Source: Paraflavisolibacter caeni
Lineage (GTDB): Bacteria > Bacteroidota > Bacteroidia > Chitinophagales > Chitinophagaceae
Length of the DNA: 64,000 nt
Direction of reading: 5' to 3'
NCBI RefSeq assembly: GCF_025628885.1
Contig: NZ_JAOTIF010000003.1
Location: 1-64,000 of the forward strand
Part shown: one piece after another, positions 16,313 to 24,176 of the stretch
Layout of the letters: each line of letters opens with the position of its first letter
Numbering within the stretch: position 1 is the first letter of the stretch
The notes under the pieces: model-generated
Told to the model about the DNA's origin: nothing
The model's database searches: none
What the model saw: only the letters and a program-made list of their open reading frames with translations
Translations under genes and position numbers: made by a program

Positions 16313-18511
16313 ATGTTTCTGAATATAAAAAAAATATCACGTTGTGTAACAATCTTTTGTATTTGCTTTGGAATAACTATTCTGGGTAGGGTATATGCAC
16401 AGGGACAAAGTGCAGTGCCGGTTTTTCGAAATGCTAAAGAGCCATTGCAAAAAAGGGTGGCTGATTTGTTGAGCCGGTTAACGGTGGAAGAAAAAATATC
16501 CTTATTGGGTTATAGAAGCAAAGCTGTTCCAAGGCTGGGTATACCTGCTTATAACTGGTGGAATGAGGCCTTACACGGTGTTGCCAGAGCTGGCAAGGCA
16601 ACAGTATTTCCGCAAGCTATTGCCATGGCTGCTACTTTCAATGATAGTCTTGTTGAGCAGGTGGCTAATGTGATTTCGACGGAAGCCCGTGCCAAATATA
16701 ATTTGTCGACATCAATGGATAGACGTCAGCAATATATGGGACTTACATTCTGGTCGCCAAACATCAATATCTTTCGCGATCCACGCTGGGGCAGAGGCCA
16801 GGAAACTTATGGAGAAGATCCTTTCCTGACAGCTTCAATGGGGGTGGCCTTTGTAAAAGGCATGCAAGGTAATGATCCCAATTACCTGAAAACAGCAGCC
16901 TGTGCCAAGCATTTTGCTGTGCACAGTGGTCCAGAAGCTGGACGCCATTCCTTTAATGCTGTAGTTGATGAAAAAGATCTCCGAGAGACTTATTTATGTG
17001 CGTTTAAAAAGTTGGTAGATGCTGGTGTAGAATCAGTAATGTGCGCTTATAATCGGCTGAATGATCAGCCTTGCTGCACCAATAACGAGTTGCTTCGTCA
17101 AATACTTCGTAATGAATGGAAGTTTAAAGGTCATTTAGTTACTGATTGTTGGGCGTTGGAAGATATCTGGAGATCGCATAAGGTCATGAATAGTAGTGTA
17201 GAAGTCGCAGCTGCAGCAATAAAAGCTGGTGTCAATCTGGACTGCTCTAATATGCTGCAGGATGATCTTATCAAAGCCTTTCAGAGAAAACTTGTTACTG
17301 AAAAAGAAATCGATTCCTCTTTATCCGGAATTCTCCGCACCCAATTCAAACTGGGATTTTTTGATGAAAAAACCAGTATTCCTTTCAGTACTCTGGGCGC
17401 CGAAAGTGTACATACCTCTAAGAACATAGAATTTGCAAGAATTGCCGCTCAGCAGAGCATGGTGCTTTTGAAAAATGATAAAGGTTTATTACCGTTGAAT
17501 AAAGACCAATTCAAATCTATTATGGTACTCGGCCCCAATGCTGGTGCTTTAGATCCCTTGGTGGCCAACTATCATGGCATGTCGGGTAATATGGTCACCT
17601 TTGCAGAAGGTATCACTGAGGCTGCTGGCCCTGAAACAGCAGTGCAATACGATCAGGGTAGTGATTATACGGACACAGTACATTTTGGAGGTTTATGGGC
17701 TGCCGGGGAAAGTGATCTTGCTATAGCTGTAATAGGCTTGACGCCGGTTTTGGAAGGTGAAGAAGGCGATGCTTTTTTAGCTGCAAACGGTGGGGATAAG
17801 CTGAGTCTTGATCTGCCTGCTGCGCATATAAAGTTCTTAAAGGAATTGCGCAAGAAGAACAAGCCAGTGGTTGTGGTTGTAACTGCTGGGAGTGCTGTAG
17901 ATATTGCAGCTATAGAACCATATGCAGATGCAATTATTTTAGCCTGGTATCCGGGTGAACAAGGGGGCAATGCTCTTGCAGACATTTTGTTTGGAAAGAT
18001 TTCACCCTCCGGTCGCCTGCCGGTAACATTTTATAAATCGCTTAATGATCTACCTCCTTATGAAAGCTATAATGTAGCAGGAAGGACTTATCGTTATTTC
18101 AATGGAAAAGTACAATATCCTTTTGGTTATGGATTGAGTTATACTTCATTTGATTATTCTTGGGCAAAACAACCGGATAAGGTTCGTTCGTTGCAAGATT
18201 CGATTGTTTTTTCAGTCGCAATAAAGAATTCCGGAGATATGGAGGGGGATGAAGTAGCCCAAACTTATATTCAATATCCAAATTTGGAGCGGATGCCGAT
18301 TAAAGAATTGAAAGGTTTTAAAAGAGTGCATGTTCAAAGATGCGGAGAAAGCATTGTGAGATTTGCCATTCCTGTGAAAGAACTGCAGAAGTGGGATATC
18401 AAACAAAAGCAGTGGAAACTTTATCCTGGAATTTACCGCATTCTAGTGGGCTCCAGTTCTCAGGACATCCGGCTACAAACTTCTTTAAAAATTGAACAGG
18501 GTATTAAATGA
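16313..18511 (+). CDS. GH3 beta-glycosidase (beta-xylosidase or beta-glucosidase type)
   Basis: Exported retaining beta-glycosidase of family GH3, 732 residues, with a signal peptide ending near GRVYAQ. The first domain includes YNWWNEALHGVA, FWSPNINIFRDPRWGRGQE, KHFAVHSGPE and the nucleophile motif VTDCWALED with Asp278. The second domain contains GEEGDAF and the C-terminal fibronectin-III-like domain begins after YPFGYGLSYTSFDYS. The segments resemble beta-xylosidase-type GH3 proteins, but specificity cannot be fixed by eye. Its stop overlaps the next start (ATGA), so it is translationally coupled to the CBM9-like gene. Removal of beta-1,2-xylose from plant-type N-glycans is one possibility. 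Confidence 0.88.
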   Translation: MFLNIKKISRCVTIFCICFGITILGRVYAQGQSAVPVFRNAKEPLQKRVADLLSRLTVEEKISLLGYRSKAVPRLGIPAYNWWNEALHGVARAGKATVFPQAIAMAATFNDSLVEQVANVISTEARAKYNLSTSMDRRQQYMGLTFWSPNINIFRDPRWGRGQETYGEDPFLTASMGVAFVKGMQGNDPNYLKTAACAKHFAVHSGPEAGRHSFNAVVDEKDLRETYLCAFKKLVDAGVESVMCAYNRLNDQPCCTNNELLRQILRNEWKFKGHLVTDCWALEDIWRSHKVMNSSVEVAAAAIKAGVNLDCSNMLQDDLIKAFQRKLVTEKEIDSSLSGILRTQFKLGFFDEKTSIPFSTLGAESVHTSKNIEFARIAAQQSMVLLKNDKGLLPLNKDQFKSIMVLGPNAGALDPLVANYHGMSGNMVTFAEGITEAAGPETAVQYDQGSDYTDTVHFGGLWAAGESDLAIAVIGLTPVLEGEEGDAFLAANGGDKLSLDLPAAHIKFLKELRKKNKPVVVVVTAGSAVDIAAIEPYADAIILAWYPGEQGGNALADILFGKISPSGRLPVTFYKSLNDLPPYESYNVAGRTYRYFNGKVQYPFGYGLSYTSFDYSWAKQPDKVRSLQDSIVFSVAIKNSGDMEGDEVAQTYIQYPNLERMPIKELKGFKRVHVQRCGESIVRFAIPVKELQKWDIKQKQWKLYPGIYRILVGSSSQDIRLQTSLKIEQGIK

Positions 18512-19632
18512 GTTTGATCAAGACCAAAAAGTTGTTATTAAAGATCACGGTTGTTTTGACTTTCACTGTCTTGACTCAAAGCAGTGAAAGTCAAACAATG
18601 TATAATGGCCCTGAATCTTTCGTATGGCAACCCAGAGGTTATATTACCCATTTTGCTACTAATGCTCCTATTATAGATGGAAATATAAGCGATGCTGTAT
18701 GGCAACAAGCTGACTGGTCAGATAATTTTATAGACATTGAAGGTGCATCAAAGCCGGAGCCACGTCTGAAAACGAAAGTTAAAATGCTTTGGAATGATTC
18801 CTGTCTTTTTATTGCAGCAGCTTTAGAAGAATCCCATTTATGGGCATCAATTCAAAAGCATGATGCCATCGTTTATCAAGATAATGACTTTGAAGTTTTT
18901 CTGGACCCTGATAACAATGCTCATGATTATTTTGAAATTGAGGTAAATGCTTTTAATACCATATTCGACCTGTTTCTGACGAAGCCATACAGGAATGGGG
19001 GCAAAGCATTGATACCTTTTGAAATCGTTTCTCTTCAATCTGTTGTAAAAGTACAGGGCACTCTGAATGATCCTACCGACAAAGACAGTGGATGGACTGT
19101 TGAGATGGCCATCCCATTTCGTTCTGTGACCTTTGGCAATTATGGGAAGGTGCCTGAAGAAGAAACTACTTGGCGAATTAATTTTTCTCGGGTACAATGG
19201 GATTTGGATATTGTGAATAATTCTTACATCAAAAGGAAGAATAGTTTAGGAAAAGATCTTCCAGAACATAATTGGGTATGGTCGCCACAAGGCATCATTA
19301 ATATGCATTTTCCAGAACGATGGGGTTACCTCCAATTTACCCGTGATCCTCAAAAAAATAAAGTTTTTACACTTCCTTATACCGAAAAGCAGAAACAATA
19401 TTTATGGTCTGTATACTATCGGCAGAAAGAATACTTTGCTAGAAATGGGAAGTATGCAATGAGCTTGAAAGATTTAGGCTGGGATACACCCGCTTTAGAA
19501 GTAGACGGGATCAAAAACAAAATAATGGTTGAAGCCTCTGGCCACCAATTTGCCGCATTTATCGGCGATGAGCATCATAACTGGTCTATCAATAATGAAG
19601 GATATGTTAATCAAATAAAACAAATCCAATGA
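18508..19632 (+). CDS. CBM9-like carbohydrate-binding protein
   Basis: An exported protein of 374 residues with a signal peptide (residues 1-29). Most of it is a beta-sandwich of the CBM9-like/DOMON type: APIIDGNISDAVWQQADW, a metal-site-like DNDFEVFLDPDNN segment and GWTVEMAIPF are the usual landmarks of that fold. A C-terminal extension (residues about 295-374) is helical at first and ends in a possible small sensor-like fold. No catalytic signature is visible, so it probably binds glycan in the periplasm or at the cell surface. It overlaps the genes on both sides by four bases, which ties it to GH3 and the TIM-barrel protein as one unit. Confidence 0.75.
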   Translation: MSLIKTKKLLLKITVVLTFTVLTQSSESQTMYNGPESFVWQPRGYITHFATNAPIIDGNISDAVWQQADWSDNFIDIEGASKPEPRLKTKVKMLWNDSCLFIAAALEESHLWASIQKHDAIVYQDNDFEVFLDPDNNAHDYFEIEVNAFNTIFDLFLTKPYRNGGKALIPFEIVSLQSVVKVQGTLNDPTDKDSGWTVEMAIPFRSVTFGNYGKVPEEETTWRINFSRVQWDLDIVNNSYIKRKNSLGKDLPEHNWVWSPQGIINMHFPERWGYLQFTRDPQKNKVFTLPYTEKQKQYLWSVYYRQKEYFARNGKYAMSLKDLGWDTPALEVDGIKNKIMVEASGHQFAAFIGDEHHNWSINNEGYVNQIKQIQ

Positions 19633-20717
19633 CGAACAGAAGAAACTTCTTTAAAAACTCTTTGTTGGTTTCATTATCTCCAGCTATTCAGTCATTTGCG
19701 TTGCCGCCCATTCATTCTGAACGAAAAACTCAATTGAAGCATTGGGCATGGATTCATCCAAAAGCTGAAGATTCGGACGAAACACTGAAAAATAGGTATA
19801 AAAGTTACTATGAAGCAGGTATTCGAGGCATTTTTTTCGAAGCTGATGTTGAAAAGCATTTCCGTATAGCAAAAGGGGAAGGCTTGGAGACCCATCGCTG
19901 GATATGGACGCTAAACAGAGGAGAGCAATCTTTACTTCAGACGCATCCTGAATGGTACAGCATTAATCGTAAAGGTGAATCCTGTGCAGACAAGCCGCCT
20001 TATGTAAATTATTATCGTTGGTTATGTCCTTCAAGGGAAGAGGTGATTCAGTACCTTGAAAATGAGGTGAGGCAGATCCTCGATAAGGAATACGTGGATG
20101 GCATCCATTTGGATTATGTACGTTTCTGCGATGTGATACTGCCTGTTAATCTGTGGAGTAAATATGGTATTGAGCAAACTAAAGAATTGCCTCAATATGA
20201 TTATTGTTATTGTTCTGTTTGTCGCGAAAAATTCAAGGAGTGGAAAGGAATGGATATTGCCCAGACAGAATATCCTGAAGCGAATTTGTCATGGCGGCTA
20301 TTCCGCTATCAGGCAGTAACCAAGGTCGTAAACAGGTTGTCTGCCATAGCGCATGCTCGCAGGAAACCCATTACAGCTGCTGTTTTTCCTACTCCGGAAG
20401 TTGCCCGCCGTAATGTGCGTCAGGACTGGGTATCCTGGAATCTCTCCGGCATTTGTCCTATGATCTATCATGGTTTCTATAAAGAAAATATTTCCTGGAT
20501 TGGAGATGCAGTAGGGGAAGGTATTGCCGCTTTACATCATAAGTTCCCTTTGTATGCCGGGTTGTATCTGCCCGATTTCAAAGATCAAACTGAGATAAGG
20601 CAAGGCATCAAAAACGCATTGGAAAGAGGCGCTTCAGGAGTTTCATTGTTTGGTAACATCACTGATGAAGTCCTGTCTTCTTTAAAACAGGCTTCTGCAG
20701 TATCAAAAAAAATATAG
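19629..20717 (+). CDS. Putative glycoside hydrolase, GHL10-like TIM barrel
   Basis: A 362-residue exported protein of uncertain family. The N-terminus MTNRRNFFKNSLL carries a twin-arginine motif. The rest looks like a TIM barrel related to GHL10/DUF187-type putative hydrolases: GIRGIFFEADVEKHF early, then DGIHLDYVRF at 157-166, a strand-end acidic motif typical of catalytic barrels, a YCSVCREKFKEW segment as in related proteins, and GICPMIYHGFY and GASGVSLFGN near the later strands. No characterised GH family could be named. The 4-base overlap with the CBM9-like gene and the 3-base gap to GH92 argue for a role on the same glycan. Substrate unknown. Confidence 0.6.
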   Translation: MTNRRNFFKNSLLVSLSPAIQSFALPPIHSERKTQLKHWAWIHPKAEDSDETLKNRYKSYYEAGIRGIFFEADVEKHFRIAKGEGLETHRWIWTLNRGEQSLLQTHPEWYSINRKGESCADKPPYVNYYRWLCPSREEVIQYLENEVRQILDKEYVDGIHLDYVRFCDVILPVNLWSKYGIEQTKELPQYDYCYCSVCREKFKEWKGMDIAQTEYPEANLSWRLFRYQAVTKVVNRLSAIAHARRKPITAAVFPTPEVARRNVRQDWVSWNLSGICPMIYHGFYKENISWIGDAVGEGIAALHHKFPLYAGLYLPDFKDQTEIRQGIKNALERGASGVSLFGNITDEVLSSLKQASAVSKKI

Positions 20718-20720
20718 TTT

Positions 20721-23048
20721 ATGCTTTTGAGAAAAGTACATTCGAAATTGCTTGTTTGCAGTAAGTACATAGGGAGTTTTCTACTAGTAAATTTTCTGGG
20801 ATTACTTGCTTTTGGTCAGCAAAAGAAAGCACAATCTGTTCTTGTTTCCGGATTGTCCAACTTAACGCAGTATGTTGACCCATATATTGGTACAGGTTTC
20901 CATGGCCATGTATTTATGGGGGCGAATGTCCCATTTGGTGCTGTTCAATTAGGACCCGTTAATATGTCCGAAGGCTGGGATTGGTGTTCAGGTTATCACA
21001 TTTCTGATTCTACTATTATAGGTTTTTCGCATACTCACCTGAGTGGTACAGGCATTGGTGATCTGGGAGATATTTTGGTGATGCCAGCAACAGGCACAGT
21101 AATGCCCAGGAAAGGGAAATTAGGTAAGCCCGAAAGTGGCTATTATTCTCTTTTTTCACACAGAGATGAAAAAGCGCAACCAGGGTATTATTCTGTGAAT
21201 TTAAAAAGGTACAATATAAAGGCAGAACTAACAGCAACGCAACGGGTAGGGTTTCACCAATATACCTTTCCTGCGTCGGATAGTGCACAGTTGATCTTCG
21301 ATCTAAAGGAAGGAATTGGATGGGATGGTTCTGTTGAGACAATGATTCAAAAAATAAATGATACTACTATTGCGGGCTATCGTTATTCCAAGGGATGGGC
21401 CCCTGATCAGCGTATTTATTTTACTGCAATTTTTTCAAAACCTTTAAAAGGCTTTGCCATCTATGAAGATTCTATAGTTCAAAAAGGGAACTCATATACA
21501 GGAAAAAGGACAAAAGGGGTCGTTTCTTTCACTACCAAAAGGGATGAAAAGATACTTGTAAAGGTGGGTATCTCACCAGTTAGTATAGAAAACTCATTCA
21601 AGAATATAATGGCTGAACTTCCTCATTGGAAATTTGACACTGTTGTGGCGAAAGCAGATGCAGCATGGAATCTTGAACTAAATAAGGTTAGGATCGAAGC
21701 CAATGATCTTTCAAGGATGCGTACATTTTATACAGCCTTGTATCACACAATGATAGCTCCTTCAATTTATAATGACCATAATGGAGACTATCTGGGAACA
21801 GATAAAAAAGTGTATAAAAATGCGCCTTTCAATAACCTGACAACTTTTTCACTTTGGGATACTTACCGCGCCGCCCATCCACTATTTACTATTCTTCAAT
21901 CTGAGAAGGTAAATGATATGGTCAATTCTATGCTAGCCATTTACAAACAGCAGGGTACGCTTCCTATATGGCACTTGATGGGTAATGAAACCTATTGTAT
22001 GCCCGGATACAGTTCAGTACAAGTAGTGGCTGATGCATATTTAAAAGGATTTCGTGGTTTTGATACCGCACTGGCATTTGAGGCAGTAAAAGCCACAGCG
22101 ATGCAGAATGATAGAGGGGTAGCATTTGTAAAGAAGTATGGCTTCATTCCAGCTGATAGTATGGTGGAATCCGTAGCCATGGGTATGGAGTATTCAATTG
22201 CTGATTGGGGTATAGCCCAAATGGCCAAAAGAATGGGTAAGGATGAAGATTACCAATATTTCTCTAAACGGGCTAAAAATTATAGTCATTACTTTGATCC
22301 GGAAACTCGTTTCATGAGGGGAAAGATTTCTGATACTGCCTGGCGTACACCCTTTAGTCCTTTTGAATCTCGCCATAGAAAAGATGATTTTGCAGAAGGT
22401 AATTCCTGGCAATACACCTGGATGGTTCCACATGATGTGGAAGGTTTAATCGCTCTATTAGGGGGAGAAAAGGCATTTGCCAAAAAGCTTGACTCTCTTT
22501 TTATGCTGAAGGCACATATGGGAGGAGAAGCATCCAGTGATATCACTGGATTGATAGGTCAATATGCTCATGGCAATGAGCCTAGTCACCACGTAACTTA
22601 CTTATATGCTTTTGTTGGTGAACCCTGGAAAACAGCTGATAAAGTAAGATATATACTTGATAGCCTGTATTCAGACAAACCTGATGGTTTATGTGGAAAC
22701 GAAGACGTAGGCCAGATGTCTGCGTGGTATTTATTTTCTGCTTTAGGATTCTATCCTGTTAATCCATGTAATGGACTTTATGTATTCGGAAGCCCTGTGA
22801 TCAATAAGGCAACACTTGTTTTGGAAAAGGGAAAAGTTCTTCAAATAAATGTAAAGAATAATGGATCTGGCAATAAGTATATTCAGCGGATGAGTTTGAA
22901 TGGGAAGCCATTTACCAGGTCTTATATCACTCACCAGGAGTTAATGAATGGGGGCAAATTAGAAATTGAAATGGGCAGCAAACCCTCTAAGACATGGGGT
23001 GTCAACAAAAAAGACTGGCCCTATTCCGAGAACAATAAAAGTATTTGA
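20721..23048 (+). CDS. GH92 alpha-mannosidase (second copy)
   Basis: Second calcium-dependent alpha-mannosidase of family GH92, 775 residues, with a signal peptide ending near LLAFGQ. It starts the mature part with YVDPYIGTGFHGHVFMGANV, the canonical form of the family, and shows FSLWDTYRAAHPLF, YAHGNEPSHHVTYLYAF and CGNEDVGQMSAWYLFSALGF. It is distinct from the first copy, which has NPLMGTASKNSL at the same place, so the two likely take different mannose linkages (for example alpha-1,2 versus alpha-1,3). The gene begins three bases after the TIM-barrel gene and is followed by the glycosylasparaginase gene after 53 bases. Confidence 0.93.
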   Translation: MLLRKVHSKLLVCSKYIGSFLLVNFLGLLAFGQQKKAQSVLVSGLSNLTQYVDPYIGTGFHGHVFMGANVPFGAVQLGPVNMSEGWDWCSGYHISDSTIIGFSHTHLSGTGIGDLGDILVMPATGTVMPRKGKLGKPESGYYSLFSHRDEKAQPGYYSVNLKRYNIKAELTATQRVGFHQYTFPASDSAQLIFDLKEGIGWDGSVETMIQKINDTTIAGYRYSKGWAPDQRIYFTAIFSKPLKGFAIYEDSIVQKGNSYTGKRTKGVVSFTTKRDEKILVKVGISPVSIENSFKNIMAELPHWKFDTVVAKADAAWNLELNKVRIEANDLSRMRTFYTALYHTMIAPSIYNDHNGDYLGTDKKVYKNAPFNNLTTFSLWDTYRAAHPLFTILQSEKVNDMVNSMLAIYKQQGTLPIWHLMGNETYCMPGYSSVQVVADAYLKGFRGFDTALAFEAVKATAMQNDRGVAFVKKYGFIPADSMVESVAMGMEYSIADWGIAQMAKRMGKDEDYQYFSKRAKNYSHYFDPETRFMRGKISDTAWRTPFSPFESRHRKDDFAEGNSWQYTWMVPHDVEGLIALLGGEKAFAKKLDSLFMLKAHMGGEASSDITGLIGQYAHGNEPSHHVTYLYAFVGEPWKTADKVRYILDSLYSDKPDGLCGNEDVGQMSAWYLFSALGFYPVNPCNGLYVFGSPVINKATLVLEKGKVLQINVKNNGSGNKYIQRMSLNGKPFTRSYITHQELMNGGKLEIEMGSKPSKTWGVNKKDWPYSENNKSI

Positions 23049-23101
23049 AATAATCATACAGTTGCTTTTAACTAAATATTCAAGAATTTAATTAGATCAG
23101 A

Positions 23102-24115
23102 ATGTTAAACAGAAGAAGCTTTCTTCAGTTCACTTCATTAGGCACAGCCAGTGTATTTACATCAAAACTGTTTGCAACAGAAAAAAAAGGCTTTCGTCCA
23201 ATTGTAATTTCTACCTGGAATGAAGGGATCAATGCCAATAAAGCTGCATGGAACATCTTACGCAGCAAGGGCAGAGCACTAGATGCTGTAGAAGCGGGTG
23301 TTATGGTTACTGAGGCATCACAAAACTGTTGTGTAGGTTTAGGTGCAAATCCGGACAGGGATGGAATTGTAACCTTAGATGCTTCCATTATGGACGAACA
23401 TGGTAATTGCGGTTGTGTAGGTGCACTGGAAAGAATTAAACATCCTATATCAGTTGCTAGAAGAGTGATGGAAAAGACTCCACATGTGATGCTGGTGGGA
23501 GAGGGTGCACAAAAGTTTGCCATTGCAGAAGGATTCCCTTTAGAGCCTCAGCAATTGTCTGCCGATGCAGAGAGGTCATACAAAGAATGGTTGAAGAAGT
23601 CTGAATATAAACCAGTGATCAACATCGAAAACAAAGGCCATGGACCTTTCGCTCCATTACATCTTGAGAATGGCGACTGGAATCACGATACCATTGGAAT
23701 GGTGGCACTAGATGCCATGAGCAATTTAAGTGGTAGTTGTACAACCAGTGGAATGGGCTTTAAGATGAGGGGAAGGCTTGGTGACTCGCCTATAATTGGA
23801 GCTGGCTTATATGTCGATAATGAAGTAGGGGCAGCAACAGCAACAGGTTTAGGTGAAGAAGTAATCAAAATATGCGGAACTCATTTAGTTGTTGAATTCA
23901 TGCGCCAGGGAAATAATCCGGAAACAGCCTGCAGAAAAGCGGTAGAACGTATCGTAAAACGCGACAAAGAAAAAGCAAAAAATACCCAAGTGGGCTTTAT
24001 AGCTATTAATAAGAAGGGTGAGTTTGGCGGTTATTGCCTGCAAAAAGGATTCAATTATGCTGTTTGCTATGGTGATGATACCAATTTTATGGTAGATGCA
24101 AAGCATTGGTTCTAG
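23102..24115 (+). CDS. N4-(beta-N-acetylglucosaminyl)-L-asparaginase (glycosylasparaginase)
   Basis: An Ntn-hydrolase that splits GlcNAc-Asn into aspartate and 1-amino-GlcNAc, 337 residues. The autocleavage site is HDTIGMVALD: Thr197 would become the N-terminal nucleophile of the beta chain. Other landmarks are STWNEG, ALDAVEAG, CCVGLGANPDRDG, MRGRLGDSPIIGAGLYVD and GAATATGLGE. The N-terminus MLNRRSFLQFTSLGTAS has a twin-arginine motif, so periplasmic export in folded form is predicted. The enzyme works on glycosyl-asparagine after peptide digestion and after most of the glycan is gone, so it completes N-glycopeptide breakdown beside the PNGase. Confidence 0.93.
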   Translation: MLNRRSFLQFTSLGTASVFTSKLFATEKKGFRPIVISTWNEGINANKAAWNILRSKGRALDAVEAGVMVTEASQNCCVGLGANPDRDGIVTLDASIMDEHGNCGCVGALERIKHPISVARRVMEKTPHVMLVGEGAQKFAIAEGFPLEPQQLSADAERSYKEWLKKSEYKPVINIENKGHGPFAPLHLENGDWNHDTIGMVALDAMSNLSGSCTTSGMGFKMRGRLGDSPIIGAGLYVDNEVGAATATGLGEEVIKICGTHLVVEFMRQGNNPETACRKAVERIVKRDKEKAKNTQVGFIAINKKGEFGGYCLQKGFNYAVCYGDDTNFMVDAKHWF

Positions 24116-24176
24116 TACATTCTCCTTTCTTGCGGATCAATAAAAAGTACTGTTTTAAATACGAAAATGAATAAAA

